Shown in pieces: positions 11,801-22,753 of a DNA stretch of 64,000 bases (positions are counted from its first letter, which is position 1; the number at the start of each line of letters is the position of its first letter). The notes below the pieces were generated by a model. That model was not told the DNA's origin. It did no database searches and was given only the letters and a program-made list of their open reading frames with translations. Origin of the DNA: Emmonsiellopsis sp. PD_33 (Eukaryota; Ascomycota; Eurotiomycetes; Onygenales; Ajellomycetaceae); contig JANTQF010000043.1 of the NCBI GenBank assembly GCA_032988165.1, forward strand, positions 114,260-178,259, written 5' to 3'. The position numbers and the translations under genes are program-made.

Positions 11801-14800
11801 AACGTCTTCGCCCGAACCTTTGCATCCTGTGCCATTATGTTCTCTTGGAATTTTGCCAAATCCTCCGCAGTCCCGCTGACTACGGTGGAACCAGGGCTGT
11901 TGATGCAAGCCACACCGCCGGAAGAAGGTTGGAGCCGGGTTAGTTGGTCCCGCACATTTGCTACTGATGTCGACACCGAAAGCATGGAACAAGACCCGGA
12001 TTCGCATCGCTCCAGGAGGATAAGGGCACGGTGGCCGACCAGATACAAAGAGTCTGCCAGTGACAGGACTCCAGCGGCATATAGGGCAGCGTACTCCCCA
12101 AGACTGTGGCCCATGACCATAGCAGGCTCGATGCCAGCTGATCGCCAAAAGTGGGTGAGCGCCAGCTCCAGGGTGAGAACAGCGAGTTGTACCTGCGCAG
12201 CATTCTTTGTCGACACATCAATTCCACTATCGGTTATGATGTCCAGGAATGGAGGGAATCTGTTGCCCGCACAGATTGCCACACACAAATCGACCCTTTC
12301 ACGGAAAACAGAGCTTGTGCGGTATAACTCGGCACCCATACCTGCGTAATGGGACCCCTGTCCAGTGAAGACGAAGACGACGGGGACATCCCGCAACACT
12401 GAGGAGTTGTTGCTGCGTTCAATCTCGGACTCGAGCTTTGAAATGGCCTCTTGTGTCGTGGACGCAGTAAGCGCGAATCTGATTGGGTGGTGCATCCTTC
12501 TCGCCGTAGTTGTGTAGGCAAGATCCTCAATACGGGTGTTGGGATTCGATCGAAGCCATTTGAGAAGTCTACCTTTGTTGAGGATGTGCGAAGACTGTGT
12601 CCTTGCAGAGGTCACAATAGTGTGAGCTGACCTAACATCGGCTCCTCTATCCCTCGAATGCGTGTACTCTTCCAGAAGTAAGCATGCGTTGCCGCCCTGG
12701 AGTTGAGATGGTCAGCATTGCGGGAGCAGTAACGGTTATGGAGGACAACTTACTGCTGCGTCGAAATTGTTGAGAAGAATACGTCTCGGTTTGCCACCTG
12801 CCCCCTTGAACTCTAATGGCTCCGAAGGAATCTTGATGTTAATCTCGTGTAGGGGAGGAAAATTGGGGTTGAGCGTATGAGGCATCCCTGCCTGTGGTGG
12901 TATGGTATTCTTTTGGAACATGAGGATGCTCTTGAGCAGGGAAGACATTCCTGCAGCCTTTATTGGACCAGAACGTTAGCGTCTGTAATGCAGTGGGGGT
13001 TCCCGGAGCTGTTACTCACTGCTTCACTATGGCCGATGTTGGCCTTGATAGCTCCCACGGGCAGAAGCTCTCCATCACGTCTTTTCGAAAAGACACTCGA
13101 AACAGCCCCTATTTCTGCTTTATCACCAACCTGGGTACCTGTCCCGTGCATCTCAACATATGAGACATCCTCTGGGGTCAGCCGTGCATTTCGAAGGACC
13201 TTGTGGAACAATCGTTCCTGGGCAGCAGCATCAGATGTTGTAATGGATGTGGAGTTGCCAGAATGGTTTCTGGCCGAGGATGAGATCACGGCTAGGATGT
13301 TGTCATTTTGAGCAATGGCATCGTCGAGTCGTTTCAGAACTACAGCGCCACTGAAGTCGGCTCGACAGTAACCATCTGCGTCATCGCGATAAGTCTTGCA
13401 GTTCCCAGTATCGGACAAGACTCCCGACCGGCTCAGGCTGGTGAATGAATGGGGGGTTGAGAGTACGTTGGCGGCCCCTGCTACAGCCATATCGATGTCT
13501 CTCGTAATTAAGCTCATGCAGGCAAGATGGATACAGGAACTTGTGGCTGCACATGCAGAATCGAGTGCATACGTCGGCCCCTCCCAGTTGAACTGGAAGG
13601 CCAGCCGACCTGGTCCGAATGCACGCTGAACAGCCTGTAATGTATAGGCGTCACATCCAAGCGCGCGATGGCCAACTACATGCCAATCATCGTTACACTG
13701 GCCGAAGAACGTCGCGATCTTGTTCGGGTCTGTCAACTTTGTCTGGCCGTCCGAATATCCAGCCATTTCGAGAGCTTCGTACGCGTTCATCAGGAACAAC
13801 CGATGAGCGGGGTCCATCAGCATGGCTTCTCTGGGCGAGATGTGAAAGAATTTAGAATCAAAGTGTCCTGGGTTATTCATGAAGCACCCGTGCCTACAGG
13901 TCATGGTGCATTTGCCCGGGCCCGCCGGGGGATGCTTGGGGGAGTAGTATTCCTCCAAGTCAAAGCGATCGGAGGGGACCTCTTGATGGAGGTCAAGACC
14001 TTTCAGGATGACGTTCCAGAATTCTTCGAGGTCATCGCTGCCGGGTCCTTTTCCTGCCATGCCGATAATGGCGATACCGTCTCGGCTGTCTGAAGTGGGC
14101 GGCTTTTTGGACAAATCATCCTGGATAGAAACTTCCCTTCCTGCCTTCTGCAAAGCCTTGGCAAGATATGCTGTGTGGCTGCTGGGACCCATGACCTTGA
14201 CATCTACATGTCCTGATGTCCCAAGTTTAGCGTTGAGCTTGCTTACAGCCTGTACAATGTTCAAAGGCCGTGACAAGGTCTGTGATGTCGAAGCTCTCAG
14301 CAGATGGCCCCAGTTGGAGTAAGTGGCCTGGGGATTATCCTCATCTAAGCCCCATATCTTATACCCCGGGGGTAAAGGTGTTTCCAGAAGTGGGGAATTC
14401 CCGACAATATAGTCGATATCAGCTTCTGAGATGTTTAGGGTGTGCTGAAGGGCATGGATATTGAGCTCGTTCTTTGGAAGATTCTTCAGTGCGGTACATT
14501 CGTTCAAGACGAGTTCCAGGATTGAAGGTGGTCCTATGACGGTGCTCCATCGGTCTCCAACGACACCAACCCTTGCTTTCTTGACAGACGGAACGCCCTG
14601 TTGGTCTTGAGTAAGCAACCACCGCAGCCATAAGCCAGGACACGGGAATGAGCTTACCATGCCATTTTGAAACTGTTCCAGGGTTTTACCTAGCTCCTCA
14701 GTCGGTATTCCAAGGACGGCCCAACCCCAGGTCCCAGGACTCTCCTCCATGGCTCTAGATCTCACCAAGGTGAGGTTGCAGAGTCTTGACCACACCCGAC

Positions 14801-15296
14801 CTGCCTCGAGACATGCGTCATAAAGGCTTTCGAAATTCGTCGAGATTGACACGATTGCAGCGCTGAAGAGACCTCCGGAGATACCAATCAACTCAGGTCT
14901 GGGTCGGCTTGCATCAAGCAATTGTGGTTCGCGATTCATAGTCCTTTAAGCAGTGAGCAGCGCATACATTAATCGCAAGTAAAGTGGACAGAGAACATAC
15001 TCTAATAAGACCACAGCTCTGATAGCGTAAATCAGCATGGCATGCGCCATCCCGAACTCGTCGCCGGTGTGACGATATCTCTCAGCGAGCTCTTGGAAAC
15101 TGGAACAAGCTTTGAAACTTTCTTGCAGGGCTCTGTCCATAGCTCTCGTCTCTTCCTTGAGGACGGTGAAGAGGTCACCCAAAAACGACCGAAGCCATGG
15201 CTTCGTCGCGGCTTGATTGTAGACATAGTCAATACCGTCAACCCATGGGTCTGTGACGTCTCCGAAAAGTAGAACCGTATGATGGTGGGACTCCAT
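8803..15296 (-). CDS. Non-reducing polyketide synthase (SAT-KS-AT-PT-ACP-TE)
   Basis: Exons 15296-15001, 14943-13020, 12957-12754 and 12696-8803 give about 2,105 residues. A likely further in-frame 60-bp intron (14657-14598, GTAAGC...CAACAG) would remove 20 residues from the SAT domain. Domains in order: SAT (residues 1 to about 360, nucleophile motif GISGG, so Ser and not Cys); KS (from about 385; DSACAAT, HGTGTQ, NIGHSEA); malonyl-CoA AT (GHSLG near 1006); product-template domain (catalytic His in GHKMQG near 1326, Asp in DFQGV); one ACP (LGVDSIMA near 1697); and a C-terminal thioesterase (GGFSAGS near 1902, His in NGDHLDL). There is no reductase or methyltransferase domain. The start is the ATG at 15296, not the in-frame GTG two codons earlier. 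With the HR-PKS in the same cluster it probably extends and cyclises a reduced starter into an aromatic product. Product unknown. Confidence 0.95.
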
Positions 15297-15410
15297 TTCC
15301 ACCAGGTAATAACAATAATGGTGACTGGTATCAATCTCTCTTGATACTCAACTATGGAAGATATAAAACGTTAAGGAGAAAACAATATAATATTGGAATC
15401 TACTAAACTA

Positions 15411-15428
15411 TTTCGGTCTTTCGGGCGA
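15411..15428. promoter_or_regulatory. Half-operator-like element before the NR-PKS
   Basis: TTTCGGTC followed by TTTCGGGCGA lies 115-132 bp upstream of the NR-PKS ATG. TTTCGGTC equals the left arm with flank of the full palindrome at 16736, and CGGGCGA matches the inverted form of the TTCGCCCGG companion motif. Two CGG triplets are spaced by 6 bases. A binding site for a Zn2Cys6 protein is inferred only. Confidence 0.4.
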
Positions 15429-16735
15429 GAATCACACAGGTACTTATACCCATGAAACCGGCAAAACAATAGAATCCCTGTTTACCATGTCAGAGGTGTT
15501 ATCTAGCAGTAAAGTTGAGAAGGGCAAGCAAGGGAGTGTTCAGAACTAAAGAATGTTCTTGCATTCAAAAGGATGGAAGAGCGGGCGAAGTGTCCTCGGT
15601 GTAACCGGTATTTCCATCAGTATTACCCAACCTAGGCAATTAATTAGTTCAATTAATGCAAAGCTAAGGAAGGTTTCGTATTTTCCCCGTCGAGTGTATG
15701 TTCCCTGGTTAAGATAAGCACTCCAGGGGTGGATGGAATCTGAATTCCGCCCCCCGCGTCACCTTCCCACCAAATAACGCGATGTCGCAAATAGATTGTG
15801 ATCCCGTGAAGATTTTTGATTCTGTTATCGGAGATATCAAAAATGGCAGATTTAGTTTCCGAATAGGCTGCATCTGCTGCATATGAACCTTCTTCGCGTG
15901 ATTGATTAGCAGGGGCTGAATACAAATCAGGATATTATAAATAGAAGGTGATACTTTACACACCCTTGGGCCGTCAAGCCGGAGCAAAGAAACCCTGAAG
16001 TGTTTGCTCGTACTGGCAGTAGGATTGACGCCAAAAGAGCTGAAGGGACGCAGTCTTCAGCTTCAGCACCCCTCATATCCACGGTAGTGACGACATTCTT
16101 TAGACCACGATGCTGCCGAGTAGCGTTAAGATGGATCCTTGGCAATGGCAGTTATATAATATTTTGCAAAAGAAGGTGTGATTTTGTACCTAGATAGCGA
16201 CTCATAGTTCTAGAACGCGCTAACCAGAAAAAATGATAGCAAAATGGTGTGATCATGGCGCTTCAGTCCCATGCGAATTGGGTATGGGTATCTATTAAAG
16301 CCGGGATAAACTAATTCGGTGAATTTCCAACGGGCTTCTAGGTTCTGCATGGCAGCAACCTGATCAACACTAAGTGGGAACTGTCGAACCAATAGCTTTC
16401 CCGGAGATAGTGGGAGAGAGAGCGAGATATCCACAGCAGGAAATCCTTCAGGCTAAGCTAACAGGGCTGGCTCAAGATGGAAAGCCACCGGCGATACGAA
16501 CTGGTAGTTAGAGCGAGACTGAATCGCCACGCCGTTGTTCCGAATCCCCCCGACGGCTGGAGAAAGACCTAGATTGTCTGGATGATGTGGATTTACCACA
16601 TGGATTAAACGACGGTGGTGGTTGGCGAACGTGCGTCCTTCACCATCCGGCTGAACCAACTGAGGTTTTAAACTCTGAAAAGCGAGAGCCCAAGCCTTTA
16701 TAAACAGGGGGAGAGGGACCGGCAAATTTAGGTTT

Positions 16736-16751
16736 CGGTCGAATTCGACCG
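16736..16751. promoter_or_regulatory. Perfect 16-bp palindrome CGG-N10-CCG (copy 1)
   Basis: CGGTCGAATTCGACCG is its own reverse complement. It lies 208-223 bp upstream of the regulator ATG and about 32 bp downstream of a TATA-like box, so it would overlap the transcription start. The same 16 bases plus GTGT recur in the MFS/HR-PKS promoter. Inverted CGG/CCG triplets are the usual target of Zn2Cys6 dimers, which makes autoregulation plausible. Confidence 0.7.
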
Positions 16752-16958
16752 TGTGGGGGCCCTCACGCTAAGATTCGCCCGGGCGGGTAACCTTGGGACG
16801 AAGAGCCGCACTAGCGCGGGCCTGCCAAGCTTATTTCAACGTCTTCAACCACCAGCCCTCGTCCGCCGCAACTTCATCCTGCTGCTGTCCATGCTTCCGC
16901 GACTTTACACACTTCCCTTCCAGCTGTCTCAACTCTCATCCGCCGGCAGTTTCATACA

Positions 16959-19274
16959 ATGTCTTCTCCGCATGGTGCTCCGTCACATGACGCCTATCCA
17001 GATGCCAAACGGAGGAAGGTGCGGAAAGGCACGCACAGTTGCTGGGAATGCAAGCGGCGGAAGATGAAGTGCAGATTCGATCCGCGCATTGTTAGTGCCT
17101 CCTGCAATGGCTGTCGACGACGGGGCTCCCAATGTATTAGCCAGGAGTTCCCTGAGGACCTCTCATATGTTGCTATGGGCATTGGATCCGCGCACCATAG
17201 TAGTGAGAGCACTCCCTTAGACGGCAGAACTCGCGCTGCCACGCCCAGTGAGAATGGCAGGGCAGAACATCATATTCTCACGCCTGTGTCAATAAACAAG
17301 GAGCCTTCAAGATACCTAACCTCTTATCAATCTTCTGAGGTCCATCTTCCAACTTCCAATGTTGTAATCATTGTTACTGACTGCGTCCAGCAATACGGTA
17401 CGGGGACGCCTGCCTCACAACGTAAATATGAGAGGCTATCTCGGTTCTTGCATGAATCACTACCGTCGCGAGAAGATATGGAGAGCATCTGCAAAGCCAC
17501 TCGCCACTCTTCCATCCTCTCCCACGAATTGTTGACTACGCCTTACACTACCCTCTACCAGAATGGCCTCAGAACGCCTGATAGTTTTCTGATGATCCCG
17601 GAACCAAACATGCATCCTGTTCTGATTGCGAGGCACATGCTTCAGCTCGCCATTTTCCTACAGCATCTTCACCCTCACAAGGAGATTATAGGCCTGTCGG
17701 AACCGCCACGGGCCATCATGGAACGTTTAGTAGATGATGCAATCCGTCACGTGACGACCCACGACGAACTTATCGGCAGCATAGAATTCCTCGAGTCCAT
17801 CATGCTCGAGAGTTTATACCAGGTGAACATTGGGAACCTTCGACGAAGCTGGGTTGCGAGTCGAAGAGCCATGAATGTCGCCCAGTTGATGGGCCTTCAT
17901 CGATCGGATAACCAGCCACTATACAAAGTGCTCGACCCCCAAACGAAATACAACCCACAGTTGATGTGGCTCCGCATCATCATTCTAGACCGCCATCTCT
18001 GTCTCCTCTTGGGTATACCGCAAGGCTGTAGCGACCACAGCATGGCTTCTGAGGCCCGCCTTGCAAATGACAGCCCAATGGGCCGCCTCGAGCGCCTACA
18101 CTGTGTTGCCATGTCCCGAATCCTCGAACGCGACGAATCAAAACTCGGCTCCGAACACCTCGCCACCACCCGCGCCATTGACCTTGAGTTGCAGAAAGCC
18201 GCCCGCAGCCTCCCGAGCAAGTGGTGGCTAGCCCCCAAACTCGACATTGCCTCCACAGACCTGCAAGCCTTGTTCTGGGATACGCGCCGCGTGGTCGCGC
18301 AAATCTGTCACTACAACCTTCTCACCCGGTTACATCTGCCGTATATGTTGCGTTTCTCGTCTACTGACAGCAAACACGAGTATTCGCGAATAACGTGTGT
18401 CAATGCGTCGCGCGAGGTTCTCTCGCGCTATATCACGCTGCGCAGCTTCGACCGTATCGCTTACAACTGTCGTACTATCGAATTCCTCGCCCTCATGGCA
18501 GCCATGACACTTCTTCTTGCGCATATGGATAGTCATCGCGACGGGGTAGATAATCTGCTCGCTAACCAGTATTTGGGCGATCGCGGGATGATCGAGCAGG
18601 TGCAGGAGAACATGAACGAGATCAACCAGCTGAATTCAGATGCGCTGAGCGCAAAGAGTGCGGATTTGTTGAGGTCGTTGTTGGCGATTGATGTGGAGAC
18701 GGAAGATGGGCGGGTGAGTGTGAGGGATGCAGGGAGTGAAGAGATAGTGCAGCAGGACGGTATGGTCGTGGAGGAGGAGGGGGTGGTGCGTGTGCATATT
18801 CCGTATTTTGGGATTATTCGGATTGCACGCGAGGCTCCAACCATGCATCGGGCCGCTCTGCCGCAGGTCGATCGGCTCTGCACCACCACCGGTAGCAATT
18901 CCGAACCCCTCCACGCTGATCCCCAACTCCGTCTCTCTTCATTACCGCTCTCCAGTCCCATATCGCACCTCAGCACCCTATCCCCCTCCACTAATAACAC
19001 TTCTCCGGACGCCATCCGCTCCACGGCCCTCTCTCTCAATGAACCCTCCCTCCACGCCACCGACACAGCCGCTTCCCATGAATCTACCACATCTTTCGAG
19101 TACCAGCAACAATGTCAAAACACGATCTCCGACCCAGGTCTCTTTCTGACACGATCCCCGCTGTCGCAGGGTGATTATCCTGAATTAGCAGCAGGTGGCG
19201 AGGACTGGGCATTTCAGGGGGTGGATATGGCGTTTTTCGAGGGCATAATGAGGGGTATTGCGGGGGATGTTTGA
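16959..19274 (+). CDS. Zn2Cys6 cluster transcription factor
   Basis: The 771-residue frame starts MSSPHGAPSHDAY. It has a complete Zn2Cys6 binuclear cluster (Cys28, 31, 38, 49, 52, 59; CWECKRRKMKC...CNGCRRRGSQC) preceded by a basic KRRKVRKG stretch, then a long helical region of the fungal-specific transcription factor (MHR) type, and a Ser/Thr/Pro-rich C-terminus from about residue 640. Bases 17340-17390 look like a 51-bp in-frame intron (branch site TTACTGAC, acceptor CCAG); splicing would remove an odd hydrophobic insert containing VVIIVTD. It is divergent from the NR-PKS and carries the cluster palindrome in its own promoter. It is the likely pathway-specific activator, but its DNA target is inferred. 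Confidence 0.93.
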   Translation: MSSPHGAPSHDAYPDAKRRKVRKGTHSCWECKRRKMKCRFDPRIVSASCNGCRRRGSQCISQEFPEDLSYVAMGIGSAHHSSESTPLDGRTRAATPSENGRAEHHILTPVSINKEPSRYLTSYQSSEVHLPTSNVVIIVTDCVQQYGTGTPASQRKYERLSRFLHESLPSREDMESICKATRHSSILSHELLTTPYTTLYQNGLRTPDSFLMIPEPNMHPVLIARHMLQLAIFLQHLHPHKEIIGLSEPPRAIMERLVDDAIRHVTTHDELIGSIEFLESIMLESLYQVNIGNLRRSWVASRRAMNVAQLMGLHRSDNQPLYKVLDPQTKYNPQLMWLRIIILDRHLCLLLGIPQGCSDHSMASEARLANDSPMGRLERLHCVAMSRILERDESKLGSEHLATTRAIDLELQKAARSLPSKWWLAPKLDIASTDLQALFWDTRRVVAQICHYNLLTRLHLPYMLRFSSTDSKHEYSRITCVNASREVLSRYITLRSFDRIAYNCRTIEFLALMAAMTLLLAHMDSHRDGVDNLLANQYLGDRGMIEQVQENMNEINQLNSDALSAKSADLLRSLLAIDVETEDGRVSVRDAGSEEIVQQDGMVVEEEGVVRVHIPYFGIIRIAREAPTMHRAALPQVDRLCTTTGSNSEPLHADPQLRLSSLPLSSPISHLSTLSPSTNNTSPDAIRSTALSLNEPSLHATDTAASHESTTSFEYQQQCQNTISDPGLFLTRSPLSQGDYPELAAGGEDWAFQGVDMAFFEGIMRGIAGDV

Positions 19275-21349
19275 GCCCTGCTTTTGCGATGATTGGGTCC
19301 TTGGGAAAGCGAAACTAGTCGCGTCCATCCATTTGAGGAATTACGGACGAAAGCCGCGCATAGCGCGGTGCGGATGAGGACCGTCATCATGGCTGCGGGT
19401 AATAATATTCCAACGCTTGGTATTGTCTTAGTAAGTTCTATTTACACGGATATCGGTGCAATGACACAGGTTCAATTGTCCATACTGGATTGGATGCATT
19501 TGTACGTTTTGACTACCAATGGATCAAGGGTTGGCTGGACAAAGGATAGGCAAATCAAAATATTTTGATACATGCTATCATCTTCTTTGCGTGCAAAGAC
19601 ATTTTGCCACTTTTACCTCGCGTGAGACGGTCACTATTCTGCACTACACTAGTCTAGGAATAGATGCTCAAGCGGTATCCACAATTAGCAGCCATTATAT
19701 GCAGATTGTAGATGCAGAGTACTCATTCACACCTAAATTACGCAACTTGGCTACTATATGACGATACATTGCAATGCAGTGATGGCGTGTAAAAAAGCAT
19801 GTGCTGATGTAGGTGAATGTAAAATGAAAAATAGTAAAAAATTCGATATTTCAGTTTCATAGCTAGTTCACCGCGAATTTTTAGCAAAAGGGTGGGGGGG
19901 GGGGGGGGGGTTCGGATATTTTTGACCAAGACCCCGACCAAAAGGTTATTGAATATTACTACATACGGTGTAAAGATAATACCACCCGGGAATGACCATA
20001 TTTGTACGGAAAATTAGTAATATCCTTGACCCATTAGGTGGTGGGATTACATGGATGCCGCCTCCGTAACTCGAGGGGATAGATACCTTACCGCCCATAA
20101 CCCCCTGTCATGCTTGAGGGCGCAGAGACCAGGGGGCGCCTGGCCGGTGGATTCTAATTTCTTCACGGCAATATGCATGTCTAGCGCTTGTGAGCCTTGG
20201 CTAGTTAACCTCTAATCGTGCCGCGCGCAGTGGCCACATGGCTAAGTTCTGTCATCACTTTATTCAGTGGAATAGTTCCCCTGTGATGATGTGCTCGTGA
20301 AGTTTCCGAGACGATTACAGGGGATCAGGGATCGGCTCCTTTCGAATCCTGCCGGATATTGCCCTTTCTTATCTATTAGTAGTATGTTAAGGTTGGGGCC
20401 ACTCTAGAACCCTTACACGAACCCGGGGTTCCGAATAGCGGCCTTGAAAACCTTGGATGCAGATAACCACAGACAGATGGCGACATCAAGGGCAGTGCTT
20501 GTTCGCCCGCGTGGCGTTCGAAAACGCCATTATTTCTAAATCCGGATAATAAAAGACAGGCATCTCTCAGGTTAGCGCACCGGTAAATATGCACGGATGT
20601 CAAGGGGTGTAACTTCGCATGGTTCTCCGACTAGGTCCGAGAATAGCATAAACATGCCCGACGTCGAGATTGTTGTTTTTGCTCGTGATTCCGTCAGATA
20701 TCGGACCTGAAGGCTGCCGTGGTCTAAACCCGGAACCACAACATGAGAAAAAAAAAGCGTCAACAAGGACCCCATGTTGACGGTAGGACCACTCGGAGCT
20801 CGTCCGAGAACCACGCACGCTGAGCTCAGCTACCTGTCCGGGATATCAAAAGCAAGGAGACCAGTGTGCTTGGCATATCGTATTGGGCAACTACAGAGTG
20901 TGAGGGCATAGAGGATGCCTGGTGGTGGGAGATTGTGGCGTGACATTCGCCCAGTTCGAGCTGCTCAAAACTCCGGCTGCTTCTCCAATACGGATTTCTG
21001 AGGAAACTGAACAGGGGCCCTAGGCTTGAGGCTGCGGGATACGATGTTTGATGGTGTGATATCCTGCCCGTCCATTCGAAGCACCGCCGTTCACCCATCT
21101 TGGGAATGCAGAGGACGGTTGGAGCGCAGCAACTAGGCAACGCCTAACAACACGACGCCTTATCACCGCTGGCCTAGCTGACGGAGGGTGATATCAAGGT
21201 TGCTCCCAGTGGCGTATGAAATCTCTGATTTGCCCCTGTATACAGCTGAAAGGGAGACACATACATGTATATATGATACATATCCTAACCAGGCAATCGC
21301 GTGCTTTGGTGTGACATCTCCTTGCAATTAGCCACCTCACCCCTCGACC
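19275..21349. other. Intergenic between regulator and FSH hydrolase
   Basis: No gene is supported in these 2.1 kb. It contains a run of 17 G (19894-19910) and an inverted repeat CTCGGA-N5-TCCGAG (20792-20808), which places CGG and CCG 7 bases apart about 540 bp before the hydrolase start. No full copy of the cluster palindrome is present. Confidence 0.6.
19894..19910. repeat. Homopolymer run of 17 G
   Basis: An uninterrupted G tract lies downstream of the regulator gene. Its length may be uncertain because homopolymers are error-prone in sequencing. Confidence 0.85.
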
Positions 21350-22210
21350 ATGTCCTCCAGCGGTCCAGAGACACTGCACAAACGCCGTATCTTGTGCCTC
21401 CATGGAGGCGGCGTCTCAGCAGAAATTTTCCGGCTACAGGCCAGAGGGTTGATTCAGGCTCTCTCCCCTTACTTCCGCCTCGTGTTTGCCGATGGGCCGT
21501 TTCCCAGTGAGATGCATCCTGATCTGATCCCCGTCTACAGCTCCATGGGGCCCTGCTACCAGTGGGCTGGCTGGCTGCCGCAACAAGTTGCCGCCAGCGG
21601 TCTTGATGATGACTTGGCCGTGAAGAAAATCCAAGAGAGCCTGCAGCGGGCAATGGCCTCCGATCCCGGAACGGGAGAATGGGTTGGATTGCTAGGGTTC
21701 AGCCAGGGAGCGAAGCTAGCTTTCAGCATCCTCCTTGAAGACCAACAACGTCGACAGGAGCCTAGCAAACCACCGTATCAGAATATGAACAGGAACAGTT
21801 TTCTCGGAGTCAACTGGAACTTTGGCATCCTCTTAGCCGGCCGGGGCCCACCCTATGCACTCAGCCACAGAACCCTCGCTCGACCACATTACGATGGGCC
21901 AGGGAAACCAACAACAACTGCTGCGACTCTCTCAGTCAAATCCATGACTGCCGCCCTACAATGGAATCCACCGGGTCGGGAGAGTGTTCTGGCGACACCC
22001 ACAGTGCATGTGCATGGGCTTCGAGACGACGGTCTCCCGTTCCATCGCCTCCTCCTGAACCATTACGTGGATCCGGCCAGCGCGCAGCTGGTCGAATGGG
22101 ATGGTAATCACCGCGTCCCGATCCGGACTGTCGATGTTGATGCCGTGACTAGAGCCATCATGCGCGTGGTGAAGGTAGAGAACCCCCAGATTCCTCAATG
22201 CTGTCATTAA
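21350..22210 (+). CDS. FSH-family serine hydrolase of the cluster
   Basis: A single-exon 286-residue alpha/beta hydrolase of the FSH (Fsh1/OVCA2-like) family. The N-terminus has the family pattern KRRILCLHGGGVSAEIFRLQ, then FRLVFADGP, the nucleophile elbow LGFSQG (Ser118), an acid candidate in VHGLRDDG (Asp226/227) and the catalytic His in WDGNHRVP (His254). All three catalytic elements are present. Relatives in fungal polyketide clusters include trans-acting thioesterases that release chains from HR-PKS, such as LovG. It lies between the regulator and the MFS gene and points at the latter's 3' end. Its role here (editing, off-loading or product hydrolysis) is inferred; the NR-PKS has its own TE and the HR-PKS has none. 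Confidence 0.92.
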   Translation: MSSSGPETLHKRRILCLHGGGVSAEIFRLQARGLIQALSPYFRLVFADGPFPSEMHPDLIPVYSSMGPCYQWAGWLPQQVAASGLDDDLAVKKIQESLQRAMASDPGTGEWVGLLGFSQGAKLAFSILLEDQQRRQEPSKPPYQNMNRNSFLGVNWNFGILLAGRGPPYALSHRTLARPHYDGPGKPTTTAATLSVKSMTAALQWNPPGRESVLATPTVHVHGLRDDGLPFHRLLLNHYVDPASAQLVEWDGNHRVPIRTVDVDAVTRAIMRVVKVENPQIPQCCH

Positions 22211-22753
22211 GGGTGGTTTTCTCATGTGTTTCGATTTTTTTAGGACGCTCGGGCAATTTGAATTCGATGTCTGGCTAGCCAGTTGTAAGTAAGCGGGAGG
22301 GACAAGAGCGTGAAGAGGACGCGTGGGAATAGATTTAAATCCGCTACTAGCATCCTATTTACCAAAATTAGTACGGGTTTCTTAAATAAATAGACTAGAT
22401 TCCCACTTTGAGACTTCATATCCATTTTATTCACGAGCCAGGGGCATAGGCAGGTTAAGTCATCCACATCTCCAAGCGGCCCACAATAAGAGAGCTAGGA
22501 AGAACGAAATTATATTTGGGAAAAATCGGAGGATAGCCCCCTGGTTTAAACTGATAATACAAGACCCTTGCATCGACCACGCAAGCGGGATGAAAATACG
22601 GAAGAATGGAGGGAGAGCAGTTGAGAACCGCGACAGTGAGATGCTTGCGCATGAAGCGAACAAATTAACTTTTGGGAAATAGCCATACCAATGATCAGAT
22701 AACAATGCACCACCCAATGGGACTACTACGTCAATTGTATCCAGGTAGCAGCG
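22211..22753. other. Short intergenic between convergent hydrolase and MFS genes
   Basis: The 3' flanks of two convergent genes meet here. It is AT-rich around 22340-22400 and no gene is seen. Confidence 0.6.

Larger units (their letters stand above)
15297..16958. other. Divergent promoter region, NR-PKS / regulator
   Basis: This 1.66-kb region lies between the divergent starts of the NR-PKS and the Zn2Cys6 gene and holds no credible coding sequence. It contains a TATA-like TTTATAAA at 16697-16704, the 16-bp palindrome at 16736-16751, TTCGCCCGG at 16774-16782, and a weaker related element close to the NR-PKS start (15411-15428). Confidence 0.75.
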
